DNA of 64,000 bases from Saposhnikovia divaricata (taxonomy: Eukaryota; Streptophyta; Magnoliopsida; Apiales; Apiaceae): positions 5,978,803 through 6,042,802 of the forward strand of contig CM071599.1 of NCBI GenBank assembly GCA_036435485.1. Direction: 5' to 3'. This document shows positions 11,635-21,527 of this stretch, one piece after another. A program made the position numbers and the translations under genes. Position 1 is the first letter of the stretch, and the number at the start of each line of letters is the position of its first letter. The notes under the pieces are model-generated. The model did no database searches. It was not told the DNA's origin and saw only the letters and a list, made by a program, of their open reading frames with translations.

Positions 11635-12462
11635 TGTTATGCCCTAAATCCGTTTTGGGCTTGATTTAGGGCCCATTAAGGATATGAGCTTGGATTACTA
11701 GAATGTGGGAGGATAAGTTGGGCTAGAGAGGGGATTCTAATGACTAATTTGAGGATTCGTTCAAGGAGGGGTTCAAGTGTGTGAACACTGTATGAGGGTA
11801 AAGCTGTGTTGGTGCCTAGCAGGGGTTCAACTGACGAGTAGTCTCAAGGTAGGGGTACATGCATGCACCCCGGTGGTTCCCAGAAAAACATATCAGCAGG
11901 TCTGTAGCTTCCTGAGTTGTAGGAATATGGGCATGGGGGGACTGAATGGCCCGACGGATGATCCATAAGTCCTAAGAACGGCCAATTAGTGATATACGGA
12001 TATATATATACAAGGATATATCACAGGAACGGGAGGATAACCATGGGATTATGATTAAATAACAACGGAATAACTACATCAGAGGAAAGGATCGATGAGG
12101 ACAGTTCGGTTAGGAAGGATCAGACTCATCATTTCGGGAGTAATTATCAAGAACTACATGGGACTTGATCTCTTATATATATAAGAGTATGTAGGCACTT
12201 TGCAAGGGGAGGCACACCTAAACACCTCTAACACTTGCTCCTAGATGTTGGCTCTCGATTGAATAGGTTATATTCAGTCACCATAGTTGGAAGTACTTGC
12301 AAACTCAGTCCATAAAAACACTCTTCCTCCTTTCGGATTAGGGTTCATGAGATTAGGGTTTTTGGCTTGTTATTCGATTTATTTAATTGATATTTTTGGG
12401 TTTTCTCGGTTTATTCTTGTAATTCTTTCATTGAAGTGTTGTACCAATTTTCCCTCACAACA
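11635..12462 (+). repeat. 3' LTR of the older LTR element
   Basis: 828 bp, TGTTATGCCC ... CCTCACAACA. It is highly similar over its whole length to 15856-16715. Close to the 5' end is an inverted repeat, GCCCTAAATC and GATTTAGGGC about 12 bases apart. A 63-codon ORF (11777-11968) is present in both copies but has no recognisable product. Confidence 0.75.
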
Positions 12463-13085
12463 CTGTGGATTTAAAAAATTCATTAAAATCCATGGATTAT
12501 CAGAAATCCTTCAAAATCCCAGTTGAATTTTTGAAATAGATGTTAATGGATTTTTTTTCAAAAATAATTGTTATCTCTTAAAAATGATGGCTTATGTAAT
12601 ATAAGAAATAAATGTTAATGGATTTCCTTACAAAAGAAGTAAAAGTTTTATTCATTCAAATGTTTATATTTAACACGTGCTTCAAGCATTTTTTTATTTC
12701 TAAATTTTAGTTATATTCAATTTTTAAATATTGAATAATATCTAATCATATTCAGTTATGATTTTATAAAATCATATTAAATCTGATCATATCCAATCAA
12801 ATTTTAAATATTTTGGAGGTAATGAATCTAAACAATCTATCAAAATCTAATATTTAAAAACTATTAATTTGAAAAAGAATTAAAATTTTATGAATTAGAT
12901 TTTATATTTTTTTTCTTTATGTTTTGAAACCAAACATAAATTGAAGAAATTGTGATCATCTTTAAATAGAAAACCACCAACAAATGTGAAGATTTCATCT
13001 CCTGAGATCCTCACACAACATAATTTTTAAGATTTTTGGCGATACTTGTTTGATGCCAGGATTTTATTTAATAGAGAGATGCTCA
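12463..13085. repeat. Duplicated 3' flank, copy 1
   Basis: AT-rich sequence that matches 16716-17345 closely through the words gatgccag ... gagatgctcattaattt, then diverges. It starts with the distal half of a MITE-like transposon (to about 12530). Because flank and LTR are both shared, the similarity reflects a DNA duplication, not two independent LTR insertions. Confidence 0.85.
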
Positions 13086-14049
13086 TTAATTTTAAATCAA
13101 AAAGGTAACGTTTAAATAAAAAAGGTAACGTTTTTTAATTTGAAAGAAAATATTAATGATTGGAAGATATTATACAATTGATGTTTTTAGCTTATTATAA
13201 AAGGTAATATCTTTAACTAAAAGTAAATGTGAAAAAGATATTCGATTAATTACAATTAATTATATTATGTTATTATTTATTTTAAGTGTTTTATTAGTAT
13301 AGATATCGTATATATTTTTCTTTATAATGAAGGGTAAATTAGTAAATTCATGAATTACCAAAAAAAGGTACCAAAACTTTTAATATTTCGTCTTTTATAT
13401 AATAGTATAGATATATTGGCGCCAGATGATTTCGCAGGCAATTGCGAAATCAATTTGCAGGGAAGATAACAAGAAAATTCCTAAATATAAAGAGATAGTG
13501 TCTTTGCAATTAACTTGATACTTTAAAGCCATATTCGTCTCAAGTCCACGTATGGACTTTTAGTCAGAAATTGACAACCAATGTTTTAACAAAAATAAAA
13601 AATAAAAATTCTAATATGTTGCTAATTTAAATTCCTTATTAAATAATTACTTCACGGAAAATGTTGCCCAAATGTAGTTAAAAATTGCTTTTAAACTAAC
13701 AAAAGAAATATCGAAATTATTGAGAAAATTATTATAGTATCGAAATTGTGATATGTATTCGCAGTGATGTCTCAACTTAGCATCATTAGTCTCGTATGGT
13801 CCTGTATCAATGGTTTCGGCTAGGAAGGTCCTCGATTATATAATAATATGATCCAACACATACCCTTTTTTAATCAGCTCAAGACTATCATCGGTTGCAA
13901 TCCTAATGCAACTTATCTCTTTAGAGCCAGATATTTATTCATACTCAACCCAAATCATTTTTGTCCAATATTAAGTTTGAAATTACACATTGTGTGTTCT
14001 AATCTCAAATTTTTGAAAATTCTGTAAAAACCATAGTCAAATATTGAAC
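13086..14049. other. AT-rich intergenic stretch
   Basis: No coding region or transposon boundary recognised. A small inverted repeat GATTTCGC/GCGAAATC lies near 13427-13452. Confidence 0.5.
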
Positions 14050-14245
14050 AGACCCCTGAGACCACCTGACAGATTTAGTAAAGCAATTTTGAAGCTCAAG
14101 GGATTTTGATATTTCATCTTCATATCTCCTCCAATCTCTCCATGCATTGTCCTTTCAGAAAGATTCAACATGGAAATCTAGATGTGCGTTGTTTAGAAGC
14201 TTGTGAATCTCTAATGACGAGCTCCTTTCAAATTTCAGGAATCGG
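14050..14245 (+). pseudogene. mTERF gene fragment
   Basis: In the frame starting near 14052, the translation (DRFSKAILKLKDFDISSSYL, then LHALSFQKDSTWKSRC) aligns with residues of the intact mTERF gene at 21528-22739 around 22200-22330 (NDKFRIVVSKIMDMGFELSS, then TWKSRCVLLKSFG). The nucleotide match tggaaatctagatgtg is exact in both. A TGA follows at about 14206 and nothing of the remaining protein is seen. The piece is surrounded by non-homologous AT-rich DNA, so it is a stray fragment of an mTERF paralogue, not a gene. Confidence 0.75.
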
Positions 14246-14807
14246 TGGTAGTTTCTTGAAATTAATGAAACTTCTAATAAGGAGAATAATATTAATGAAA
14301 GATCGGTGGTAGTTTCAAATTTCTAATAAGGAGAATAATATTAATGAAAGATAGAATTTTTTTTCTCAAAGAATAAAGTCATATATTTGATTTGTATAAT
14401 TGTTGGGATACAAAAGTTTGAGTTGCTTGGGGCTTGCATTTTCTCAAGGCCGGCCGGATATCAGTTAGTATTGCAAAATGATGTGACTTGTTGGTAATAT
14501 GATATTGATATCTAAATGGATAAAGGTGAATTCATTATATTTAATTACAATTAATTAAATATAAAATTATTCTTTGATCGATATCAAAATGGTTATCGAA
14601 ATGAATAAACATGAATTCATTATATTGAGTATTGAGTAATAACTAATCAGACATGTGACATTTGATAAATATTAATTTTATCAATCAATGGTACTTAATA
14701 CCAATTAAAAATGGCTTGCATACAAATAAACATGAAAATAAAACACTTTTCTTTTTTCAATTACTGAACTTTCTCATCGTAACAATAAAATTAGGAACAT
14801 ATATAAT

Positions 14808-15205
14808 CTAATCATCACAACAACAAAGATTTTTGCCATCAAAATCATGGCAGTGGCCACCCTTATGATGCTTGTTTTTGCAACTGAAATCGCATAAATC
14901 GTCTGGAAATGTTTTGGGATCGCAGAATAGAATGCAACTCGGAGGAATGAAAATTTTTGTTCCATCTGCACAAATTTAATCAAAAAAAAAAAATCAATCT
15001 TCTGGAAGCACATATAATACATAAAAATTATCTACACACTAAATTAATGAAATATAAATATACGAGTGATTATTTAAAATTCTGGTTCCGCTACTAGATA
15101 CGTAAACTAGGCACGAGAGAAGGTACCGTGTGGGCTAACAGAAGCGGATGCAATAGAAAGTGAAGCTACAACTAAAAAAGCAATGATCATCTTCATCATG
15201 GCCAT
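14808..15205 (-). CDS. Secreted defensin-like cysteine-rich peptide, two exons
   Basis: Exon 1 is 15127-15205 and exon 2 is 14808-14965 on the minus strand; the intron has GT..AG ends (acceptor TTTGTGCAG) in phase 1, ending in TAG at 14808-14810. The 78-residue product starts MAMMKMIIAFLVVASLSIAS, a classical signal peptide with likely cleavage near residue 22. The mature part has eight cysteines at residues 37, 41, 51, 55, 65, 74, 75 and 76. It contains the cysteine-stabilised alpha-beta signature CX3C (51-55), GXC (63-65) and CXC (74-76), as in plant defensin-like (DEFL) peptides. One intron just after the signal peptide is the usual DEFL structure. Such peptides are exported to the apoplast and act in defence or reproductive signalling; the actual role here is unknown. 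I see no lesion. A His/Gly-rich loop (KNKHHKGGHC) may bind metal, which is conjecture. Confidence 0.8.
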
Positions 15206-15264
15206 CTTCTTTTTAGTGTTTGCTACTCTTTGCTGTGTGTTATGAAAGTGATGATTTGCTAACC

Positions 15265-15272
15265 TATTTATA
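15265..15272 (-). promoter_or_regulatory. TATA box of the defensin-like gene
   Basis: The minus strand reads TATAAATA about 60 bases upstream of the ATG at 15205, a normal spacing for a plant TATA box with a short leader. Confidence 0.6.
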
Positions 15273-15440
15273 AGCGGATACCAACATCAAGAGAGATGAC
15301 AAATTTGCATATATTAATTATTGTTACTTTTATGGATGAATTACAAGTGATAATATAAGAAAATCTGTTATGAAATTTTTTTTTTTAGAAATATATTTTT
15401 TTTATCTCCTAGGCATGCATGTTGGATTATTTAAATCTTA

Positions 15441-16785
15441 CGGGGGTGTATTCAACTGGGATTTTGAGTGATTTTAGAAATCTAGGGGTATTCAATTTGG
15501 ATTTTTTTAAATCCATTAAAATCTTGAGGTATTCAATTTGGATTTCAAAATGTCATTTAAAATCCGAGGGTATTCAATTAGGATTTCAAAAAATCTTTTA
15601 AAATCTGGGTGTATTCAATCTGGATTTAAAACAATCCATTTAAATCTGATGGTATTCAAAAATCTATGGATTTTTTAGATTTATTAAAATCCATGGATTT
15701 TGGTGGATTTGCTAGTTGTTTTTATAAGTTTTGAAATCTTGCAAAAATCAATGACATTTTGATGGATTTCTAAAAAAATATTTCCAATCTCAATGACTCT
15801 ACATCAATTTTACAAGATTCTTTGTAGAGTCTTTGTAGAATTTAAACAATCCGTGTGTTGTGCCCTAAATCCGTTTTGGGCTTGATTTAGGGCCCATTAA
15901 GGATATGAGCTTGGATTACTGGAATGTGGGAGGATAAGTTGGGCTAGAGAGGGGATTCTAATGACTAATTTGAGGATTCGTTCAAGGAGGGGTTCAAGTG
16001 TGTGAACACTGTATGAGGGTAAAGCTGTGTTGGTGCCTAGCAGGGGTTCAACTGAGGAGCAGTCTCAAGGTAGGGGTACGTGCATGCACCCCGGTGGTTC
16101 CCAGAAAAACATATCAGCAGGTCTGTAGCTTCCTGAGTTGTAGGAATACGGGCTTGGGGGGACTGAATGGCCTGACGGATGATCCATAAGTCCTAAGAAC
16201 GGCCCATTAGTGGTTATTATCGTGGATAAATACCGAATATATACAGAATATGGATATACGGATATATATACAAGGATATATCACAGGAACGGGAGGATAA
16301 CCATGGGATTATGATTAAATAACAACGGGATAACTACATCAGAGGAAAGGATCGATGAGGACAGTTCGGTTAGGAAGGATCAGACTCATCATTTCGGGAG
16401 TAATTATCAAGAACTACATGAGACTTGATCTCTTATATATATAAGAGTATGTAGGCACTTTGCAAGGGGAGACACACCTAAACACCTCTAACACATGCTC
16501 CTAGCTGTTGGCTCTCGATTGAATAGGTTATATTCAGTCACCATAGTTGGGAGTACTTGAGTCCATAAAAACACTCTTCCTCCTTTCGGATTAGGGTTCA
16601 TGAGATTAGGGTTTTTGGCTTGTTATTCGATTTATTTAATTGATATTTTTGGGTTTTCTCGGTTTATTCTTGTAATTCTTTCATTGAAGTGTTGTACCAA
16701 TTTTCCCTCACAATACTGTGGATTTAAAAAATTCATTAAAATCCATGGATTATCAGAAATCCTTTAAAATCCCAGTTGAATTTTA
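15441..16785. mobile_element. MITE-like DNA transposon split by a solo LTR
   Basis: The left end gggggtgtattcaactggga and inner tattcaactgggattttga are mirrored by tttaaaatcccagttgaat near 16765-16785. The left half (15441-15855) is built from repeated subterminal units of the type GGTATTCAATTTGGATTT. The last bases of the right terminus are degraded. Removing the LTR (15856-16715) rejoins the two halves. Confidence 0.55.
15856..16715 (+). repeat. Solo LTR
   Basis: 860 bp, closely similar to the LTR at 11635-12462 but with about 40 bp extra near 16212-16255. It is flanked by ccgtg (15851-15855) and ctgtg (16716-16720), a target duplication with one mismatch. No internal region accompanies it, so it arose by LTR-LTR recombination. 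Confidence 0.8.
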
Positions 16786-17345
16786 GAAATAGATGTTAAT
16801 GGATTTTTTTCAAAAATAATTGTTATCTCTTAAAAATGATGGCTTATGTAATATAAGAAATAAATGTTAATGGATTTCCTTACAAAAGAAGTAAAAGTTT
16901 TATTCATTCAAATGTTTATATTTAACACGTGCAAGCCTTTTTTTTATTTCAAAATTTTAGTTATATTCAATTTTTAAATATTGAATAATATCTAATCATA
17001 TTCAGTTATGATTTTATAAAATCATATTAAATCTGATCTTATCCAATCTAATTTTAAATATTTTGGAGGTAGTGAATCTAAACAATCTATCAAAATCTAA
17101 TATTTAAAAACTATTAATTTGAAAAAGAATTAAAATTTTATGAATTAGATTTTATATTTTTTTTCTTTATGTTTTGAAACCAAACATAAATTGAAGAAAT
17201 TGTGATCATCTTTAAATAGAAAAACACCAGCAAATGTGAAGATTTCATCTCCTGAGACCCTCACACAGCATAATTTTTAAGACTTTTGGCGATACTTGTT
17301 TGATGCCAGTATTTTATTTAACAGAGAGATGCTCATTAATTTAGT
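16716..17345. repeat. Duplicated 3' flank, copy 2
   Basis: Matches 12463-13085. Similarity ends at gctcattaattt; beyond that the two loci differ. Confidence 0.85.
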
Positions 17346-17811
17346 TAATTAAATAAATTTAAAGGAAATGGCAACAAATGGATTCTCAACTTTAAAAGCA
17401 AGTTCAACAGCTTCCCGTTCCTAAGTTGAAATTTAGGGAATTTAACAAAAAATATTATTCTAGCAGTATTCTAGTGGTTTCCTAAAATACTATGAGAATG
17501 TCTAGTCATCCCTAATACCAATTTGAGAGAATGTCTTCCCTCAAATTTTGTACTTTTATTTTCTCTCTTACACTTAAATTTATTATTTTAATAATAGTAA
17601 AGAATGAATATAGGGATAATTGTTGGAGTTCAAAGATAATTAAAGTTCTTAAACCACTAGGAATAATTATTTTATTATTTTATTATATTTATAGGAAACA
17701 AACTAAGAATCTATCTATAATCTATTGGACACTATAAATGACTAACAACTTTTTTCAAGTTGTGTTTGTTAGTTACAGTTCATTCATATCTTAACAAAGT
17801 CTCTTTCATTC
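17346..17811. other. Intergenic, nothing recognised
   Basis: AT-rich DNA between the duplicated block and the dCTP pyrophosphatase remnant. No convincing coding region. Confidence 0.5.
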
Positions 17812-18431
17812 TTAAAGAACAATGATATCCTTAATCTTTTGAAGATGTGACTTGGGAGGGTACTTGATTGTATTCTTAATAATCTTCCTAGTAGTAGCAT
17901 CAGAAAGGTCGATTCCACAAATATCTGATAGCCTAATGAGATATAGAAGAACATCTGATAATTCTTCTCCTACGTGTTCGTTACCTAATTCCTCCCAATT
18001 TGACAATCCCTTTTCGACTTCTCCCCTCCATTGAAATATCTTTGATAGTCCTGTTAAGATAAATATATGATCCTGGTAAACCCAGTTCTTAACACCTTAA
18101 GGTTTTAAGAGAACTAGTAACTTAACATGGTATCAGAGCTTTAGATGTGGGAGGTCTCAGGTTCGAGTCCCTCCTACCCTCCATTATTTTCATTTTTTTT
18201 GAAATATTAAATTTGTGTGTGCTATGGTGGGCCCAAAAAGGGACGAGATCCCCACCTAGTATTAAAAATCGGATCGACCGGATGCTAGGGCCAGAAAGAC
18301 ACGAACAACCTGGTGATCCACTATTTGACCCAAATAATGGGCCTTCGAGTGAGGGGATGGTAAGCCCAATTCCTAACATCTTGAGATTTTAGGAGAACTG
18401 GTAACTTAACAGGTTCCCCTACTTCACCGAC
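17812..18431 (-). pseudogene. dCTP pyrophosphatase (MazG-like) gene, last exon split by a TRIM
   Basis: The reading resembles plant DCTPP1/RS21-C6-type enzymes, which hydrolyse dCTP and modified dCTP to clean the nucleotide pool. The exon starts after an acceptor (TTTACGTGCAG) at 18431 with VGEVGE. It resumes after the inserted element with SKIFQWRGEVEKG (18010-18050) and continues with the metal-binding stretch EELSDVLLYLIRLSDICGID and IKYPPKSH to TAA at 17812-17814. The EXXE-type and EXXD motifs are present. The empty site can be read as GGGGAACTATCA, which puts VGEVGE and LSKIFQW in one frame. Upstream exons were not found in the window. The insertion must disrupt the protein unless spliced out. 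Confidence 0.75.
18052..18411 (+). mobile_element. TRIM/SMART miniature LTR element inside the dCTP pyrophosphatase exon
   Basis: 360 bp. The 5' terminal repeat is 18052-18127 (TGTTAAG ... CTTAACA). Directly behind it is an exact PBS, TGGTATCAGAGC (18128-18139). A purine tract, GAGTGAGGGGA, stands before a shorter 3' repeat (18358-18411) that matches 18074-18127. No protein is encoded. The flanks gtcc and gttcc are a 5-bp target duplication with one base lost. A related copy lies at 55544-55805. A tRNA-derived SINE is the alternative, since ggttcgagtcc (18161-18171) is a perfect B box at tRNA-like distance, but terminal repeats and PPT favour a TRIM. Confidence 0.75.
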
Positions 18432-18435
18432 CTGC

Positions 18436-19127
18436 ACGTAAATGCAAATTATAATGACAGCAGTGTAAAATAAAATAAAATTGCTCCATATGTCCGTATG
18501 AAGCATAGGGAGCATAATTTGATCCTGTAAAATGGCTTTTATCGTAGCATTGAGACAGACTTCGTGTATAATTGTAGAAAAGTATGTGACATGCAGACTT
18601 GGAGGAAATGTTGCACTGCATACATGTTGTAAGATTCTAATGTTTAGTACAACGTCAATAGCCGGTTCTGTGATTAAACAAATTGTTGAGGGGCTTCATA
18701 TAATTTGTCGTTTACAACAACGAATACTACACTTGTGTGGATAAAGATTCTGGTAACGGTTTGTTGGCATGGAAATTAAGAATAAAAATTGTTATCTTCC
18801 CAGCCATTTTTTATATAATTTGTCGTTACGTCATTACAGGTAGATACGAACATTAAGAAGCATATGTTGGGGGGCAAAGTGTACATTAAGAAGATATATC
18901 TTCAGGGGTCTTTGCAGATTTACAATATATCATGATAACTCCAAATCTCAATCTAGTTCTTCCTCATCGCTTCCCGTTTGGAAGAGGTGTAACTGTAGTG
19001 GGATGTTTGCAAAATAACATCAGAAGGGGTTTTGGCCCAGGGCTTGAGAATAAGAGTTTTTGGAAGTAATAATCAAGAAAGGAGAATATCAAAAGTAAAA
19101 GGATTGTGCATGTGAGAAAGTGACTAA
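18436..19127. other. Intergenic, nothing recognised
   Basis: No coding region or transposon end that I can support. It probably includes intron sequence of the dCTP pyrophosphatase gene if upstream exons once existed. Confidence 0.4.
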
Positions 19128-19144
19128 TTACCAAACTTTTTTTT

Positions 19145-19362
19145 CCTGGGGTAATTATAGCCTAAGATTAGGGTTTGAGAATTGTTACTTTTAATCATGA
19201 GCGTTTGGTAATTACCCTAATACTTAGGCTATAATTACTCCAGGAAAAATATAGTAACAATTCTCTAAAATGTGGATAATTAATATAGTAACAATTCTCA
19301 AAAATGTGGTTTGAAAATCTCAGTCCCCTTAGTTATTTAATCTTCCTATATTAATTATCCAC
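19145..19362. repeat. Foldback sequence with nested inverted repeats
   Basis: cctggggtaattatagccta (19145 on) is mirrored by taggctataattactccagg (to 19244). A second perfect 17-bp inverted pair is gtggataattaatatag (19272-19288) with ctatattaattatccac (19346-19362). Likely a degraded MITE or foldback element. Confidence 0.55.
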
Positions 19363-19644
19363 AGAATCAAAAATGGCAGATAAATATATCTAATAAAGAT
19401 TAATATTTTTAAAAAATTATATGGGAAATACAAAAATTATACCAAATAATAGATACTAAGTTGATGTCTCAAAATTAAAAAGTCCACCATATAAAATATA
19501 TAAAAAAACAACTTTGTATTATTAACGAGAAGTCCGTTAGTATTTTCTTATGAAAAGTTAGTTGTTCTCTAAACTTTTGAACGAATAACCACATTTTACA
19601 ACGCAAATAATTGATAATTTTATAAATTCTAAAACTTCAATCAA

Positions 19645-21262
19645 TCAATATATATATATAAAGGAGGATAACGGGAGTTTAGGTGGCGCTCTAAGATCGT
19701 TTCAATTTATTTTTCTAATTTTCTAGAATTTTAAACACTAATAAATATAAAAATATTTATTAACATATTAGAAGTAGAATAGGTGTTCGAATTTATAAAG
19801 GAGAAGAGTTCGAATTTATAGGGAAAACATATGATTAGAATTTCTATTGGCAGTATAATAAGCATTTATAAGGCATACGATTAAAAGTTCTATTGGAAGT
19901 TGAATAGGAGTTCAAATTTATTGAGAATAAGAGTTCGAATTTATAGAAAAAATATATAAATAAAAGTTCTACTACAATAGGTGTTTGAATATATAGAGCA
20001 GACATATAATTAAATATTTTATAGAAAGTACGATCTTCTTAAATTATATATTTTTTATATAAGTTAATTATACTTATATTAGGAAAATTTATTCATAAAT
20101 CCAATACTATTGTCATAAATAAAGTCACCGTATTTAAAAAGAAAAGAATTGATGTGTTAACATTATAAAAGAACAATCTCATGCAAGAATCCTAAATAAA
20201 TACAGAAGTATCTATAATATAAAGAGAAAATAAGATGTGTTTTCATTTTCTAAAACTCCAAAACTTTAGAAAATCTAGAGAAAGTATAAATTGGAATTCA
20301 CTCTATTTTTTATTTTTTAGGTTTTGATTTTAAGGAAAAAAATTGATGTGTAAGATAAGTATCATCAATAACATGTAATGAAGTTGGAATTTCGATCCCA
20401 AACGAGAGCGGCTCGAAACGTGTTTAACGGGAAGACGACTCACTTTAAAAGATTGTACTAGCTATTAAAATATCATATTGATGTTATAAATTTTATTTTA
20501 TTTTTAGAATTTGATTTTTATGGATAAACATTATCATACAAGTAATATATGTAAAAATTAGGTTTTTGGTCTTAACGAGAGAGCGGATCAATAGTAATAA
20601 AGTGTTTAACAAGAAAGCGGTTCATTAGATAAGATCATATAAAAAGTGTTTAAATATATAAGTAATACATAAAATAAAATGTTTTATTGGAAGTAGAATA
20701 CGAAGATGGTGGAGACGTCTTATACGATTTTTTAAAACTATACATCATTTTTCTTAGAAATCCTTTATTTTAACTTTTTTATACAAGTTTATCTATAATA
20801 TACAGAAAATATAAGATGTATTTTCATCTTTTAAAACTCCATAAATATTAGAAAGTTTAAAGAATATAAAATTTGGAATTTACTCTCTTTATATAATGAA
20901 GTTAGAATTTCCATTTCAAATAAGAGCGGCTCGAAACATATTTAACGGGAAGACGGCTCGCTATAAAAGATTGTATTAGCTATTAGAAATTGATACCGAA
21001 GTCATATTTTTTTTTTTTTACGGTTCGATTTTATGGATAAAAAATATTATATAAGTCTTTATAATATATGTTAAAAAGTTGATATTTCGGTTTTAAAGAA
21101 AGAGCGGCTCAATCGAAAGAATCGTATTTAACAAGAAATTGATTCATTAGAGAAGATATTTATTAAAATTTAATATTAATATTATAATATAACGTAAATG
21201 TATTGATTTTTTTGAAAAATAAAAATTGTAACGCCGCCGCGAAGCGCGGCTTTATCAACTAG
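19645..21262 (+). mobile_element. Non-autonomous Helitron
   Basis: The 3' end has the Helitron signature: hairpin GCCGCG-AAG-CGCGGC (21236-21250), an 8-base spacer, CTAG (21259-21262), then T. The 5' end is placed at TCAATATATATA (19645), less surely. No RepHel protein is encoded. Inside, 20213 to about 20640 recurs at about 20793-21150, including the words agcggctcgaaac and ttaacgggaagac. Confidence 0.65.
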
Positions 21263-21527
21263 TTTTATATAATATTAAAGTTTTTTATAAAATATAAATA
21301 TTTTATACTTAGAACATAAAATTCAAAAAATAATTTATTAATTCTTCCAAAAATTAAAATAATTAATTAAACCCTTATTCAAGTACAAAACTGAGGGAAG
21401 GCACTTTTACTGTGAAACCCCCAAATTGAGAGTTGAGACCGTAAGTAAATTCAAGGGTCTGCACTTGTTCAATCTCTGTAAGTCTCTTTTATGCTTAAAC
21501 CCCTCCTTGTATATTTCATTTTTATGT

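Larger units (their letters stand above)
4778..12462 (+). mobile_element. Older LTR retrotransposon hosting the copia and gypsy insertions
   Basis: Only scraps are visible: 4778-4896 and 11577-11634, which become contiguous when the gypsy element and one gatgg copy are removed, and the 3' LTR at 11635-12462. The last bases before the LTR (ggaaccgggggtagt) look like a polypurine tract, placing the element in + orientation. The superfamily cannot be told because no coding sequence is visible. A solo LTR of the same family is at 15856-16715. Confidence 0.65.

Noticed and set aside
11777..11968. 63-codon ORF conserved in both LTR copies (also 15998-16189)
   Set aside because: Shared simply because the LTRs are copies; no recognisable domain and no independent selection evidence.
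14774..15022. 82-codon minus-strand ORF
   Set aside because: It is a wrong-frame shadow of exon 2 of the defensin-like gene plus intron sequence.
18128..18200. tRNA gene
   Set aside because: Has A/B-box-like words but no cloverleaf or acceptor stem; it is the PBS region of a TRIM.
21426..21527. Extended mTERF start at TTG
   Set aside because: Non-ATG codon; an in-frame ATG at 21528 leaves a normal transit peptide.
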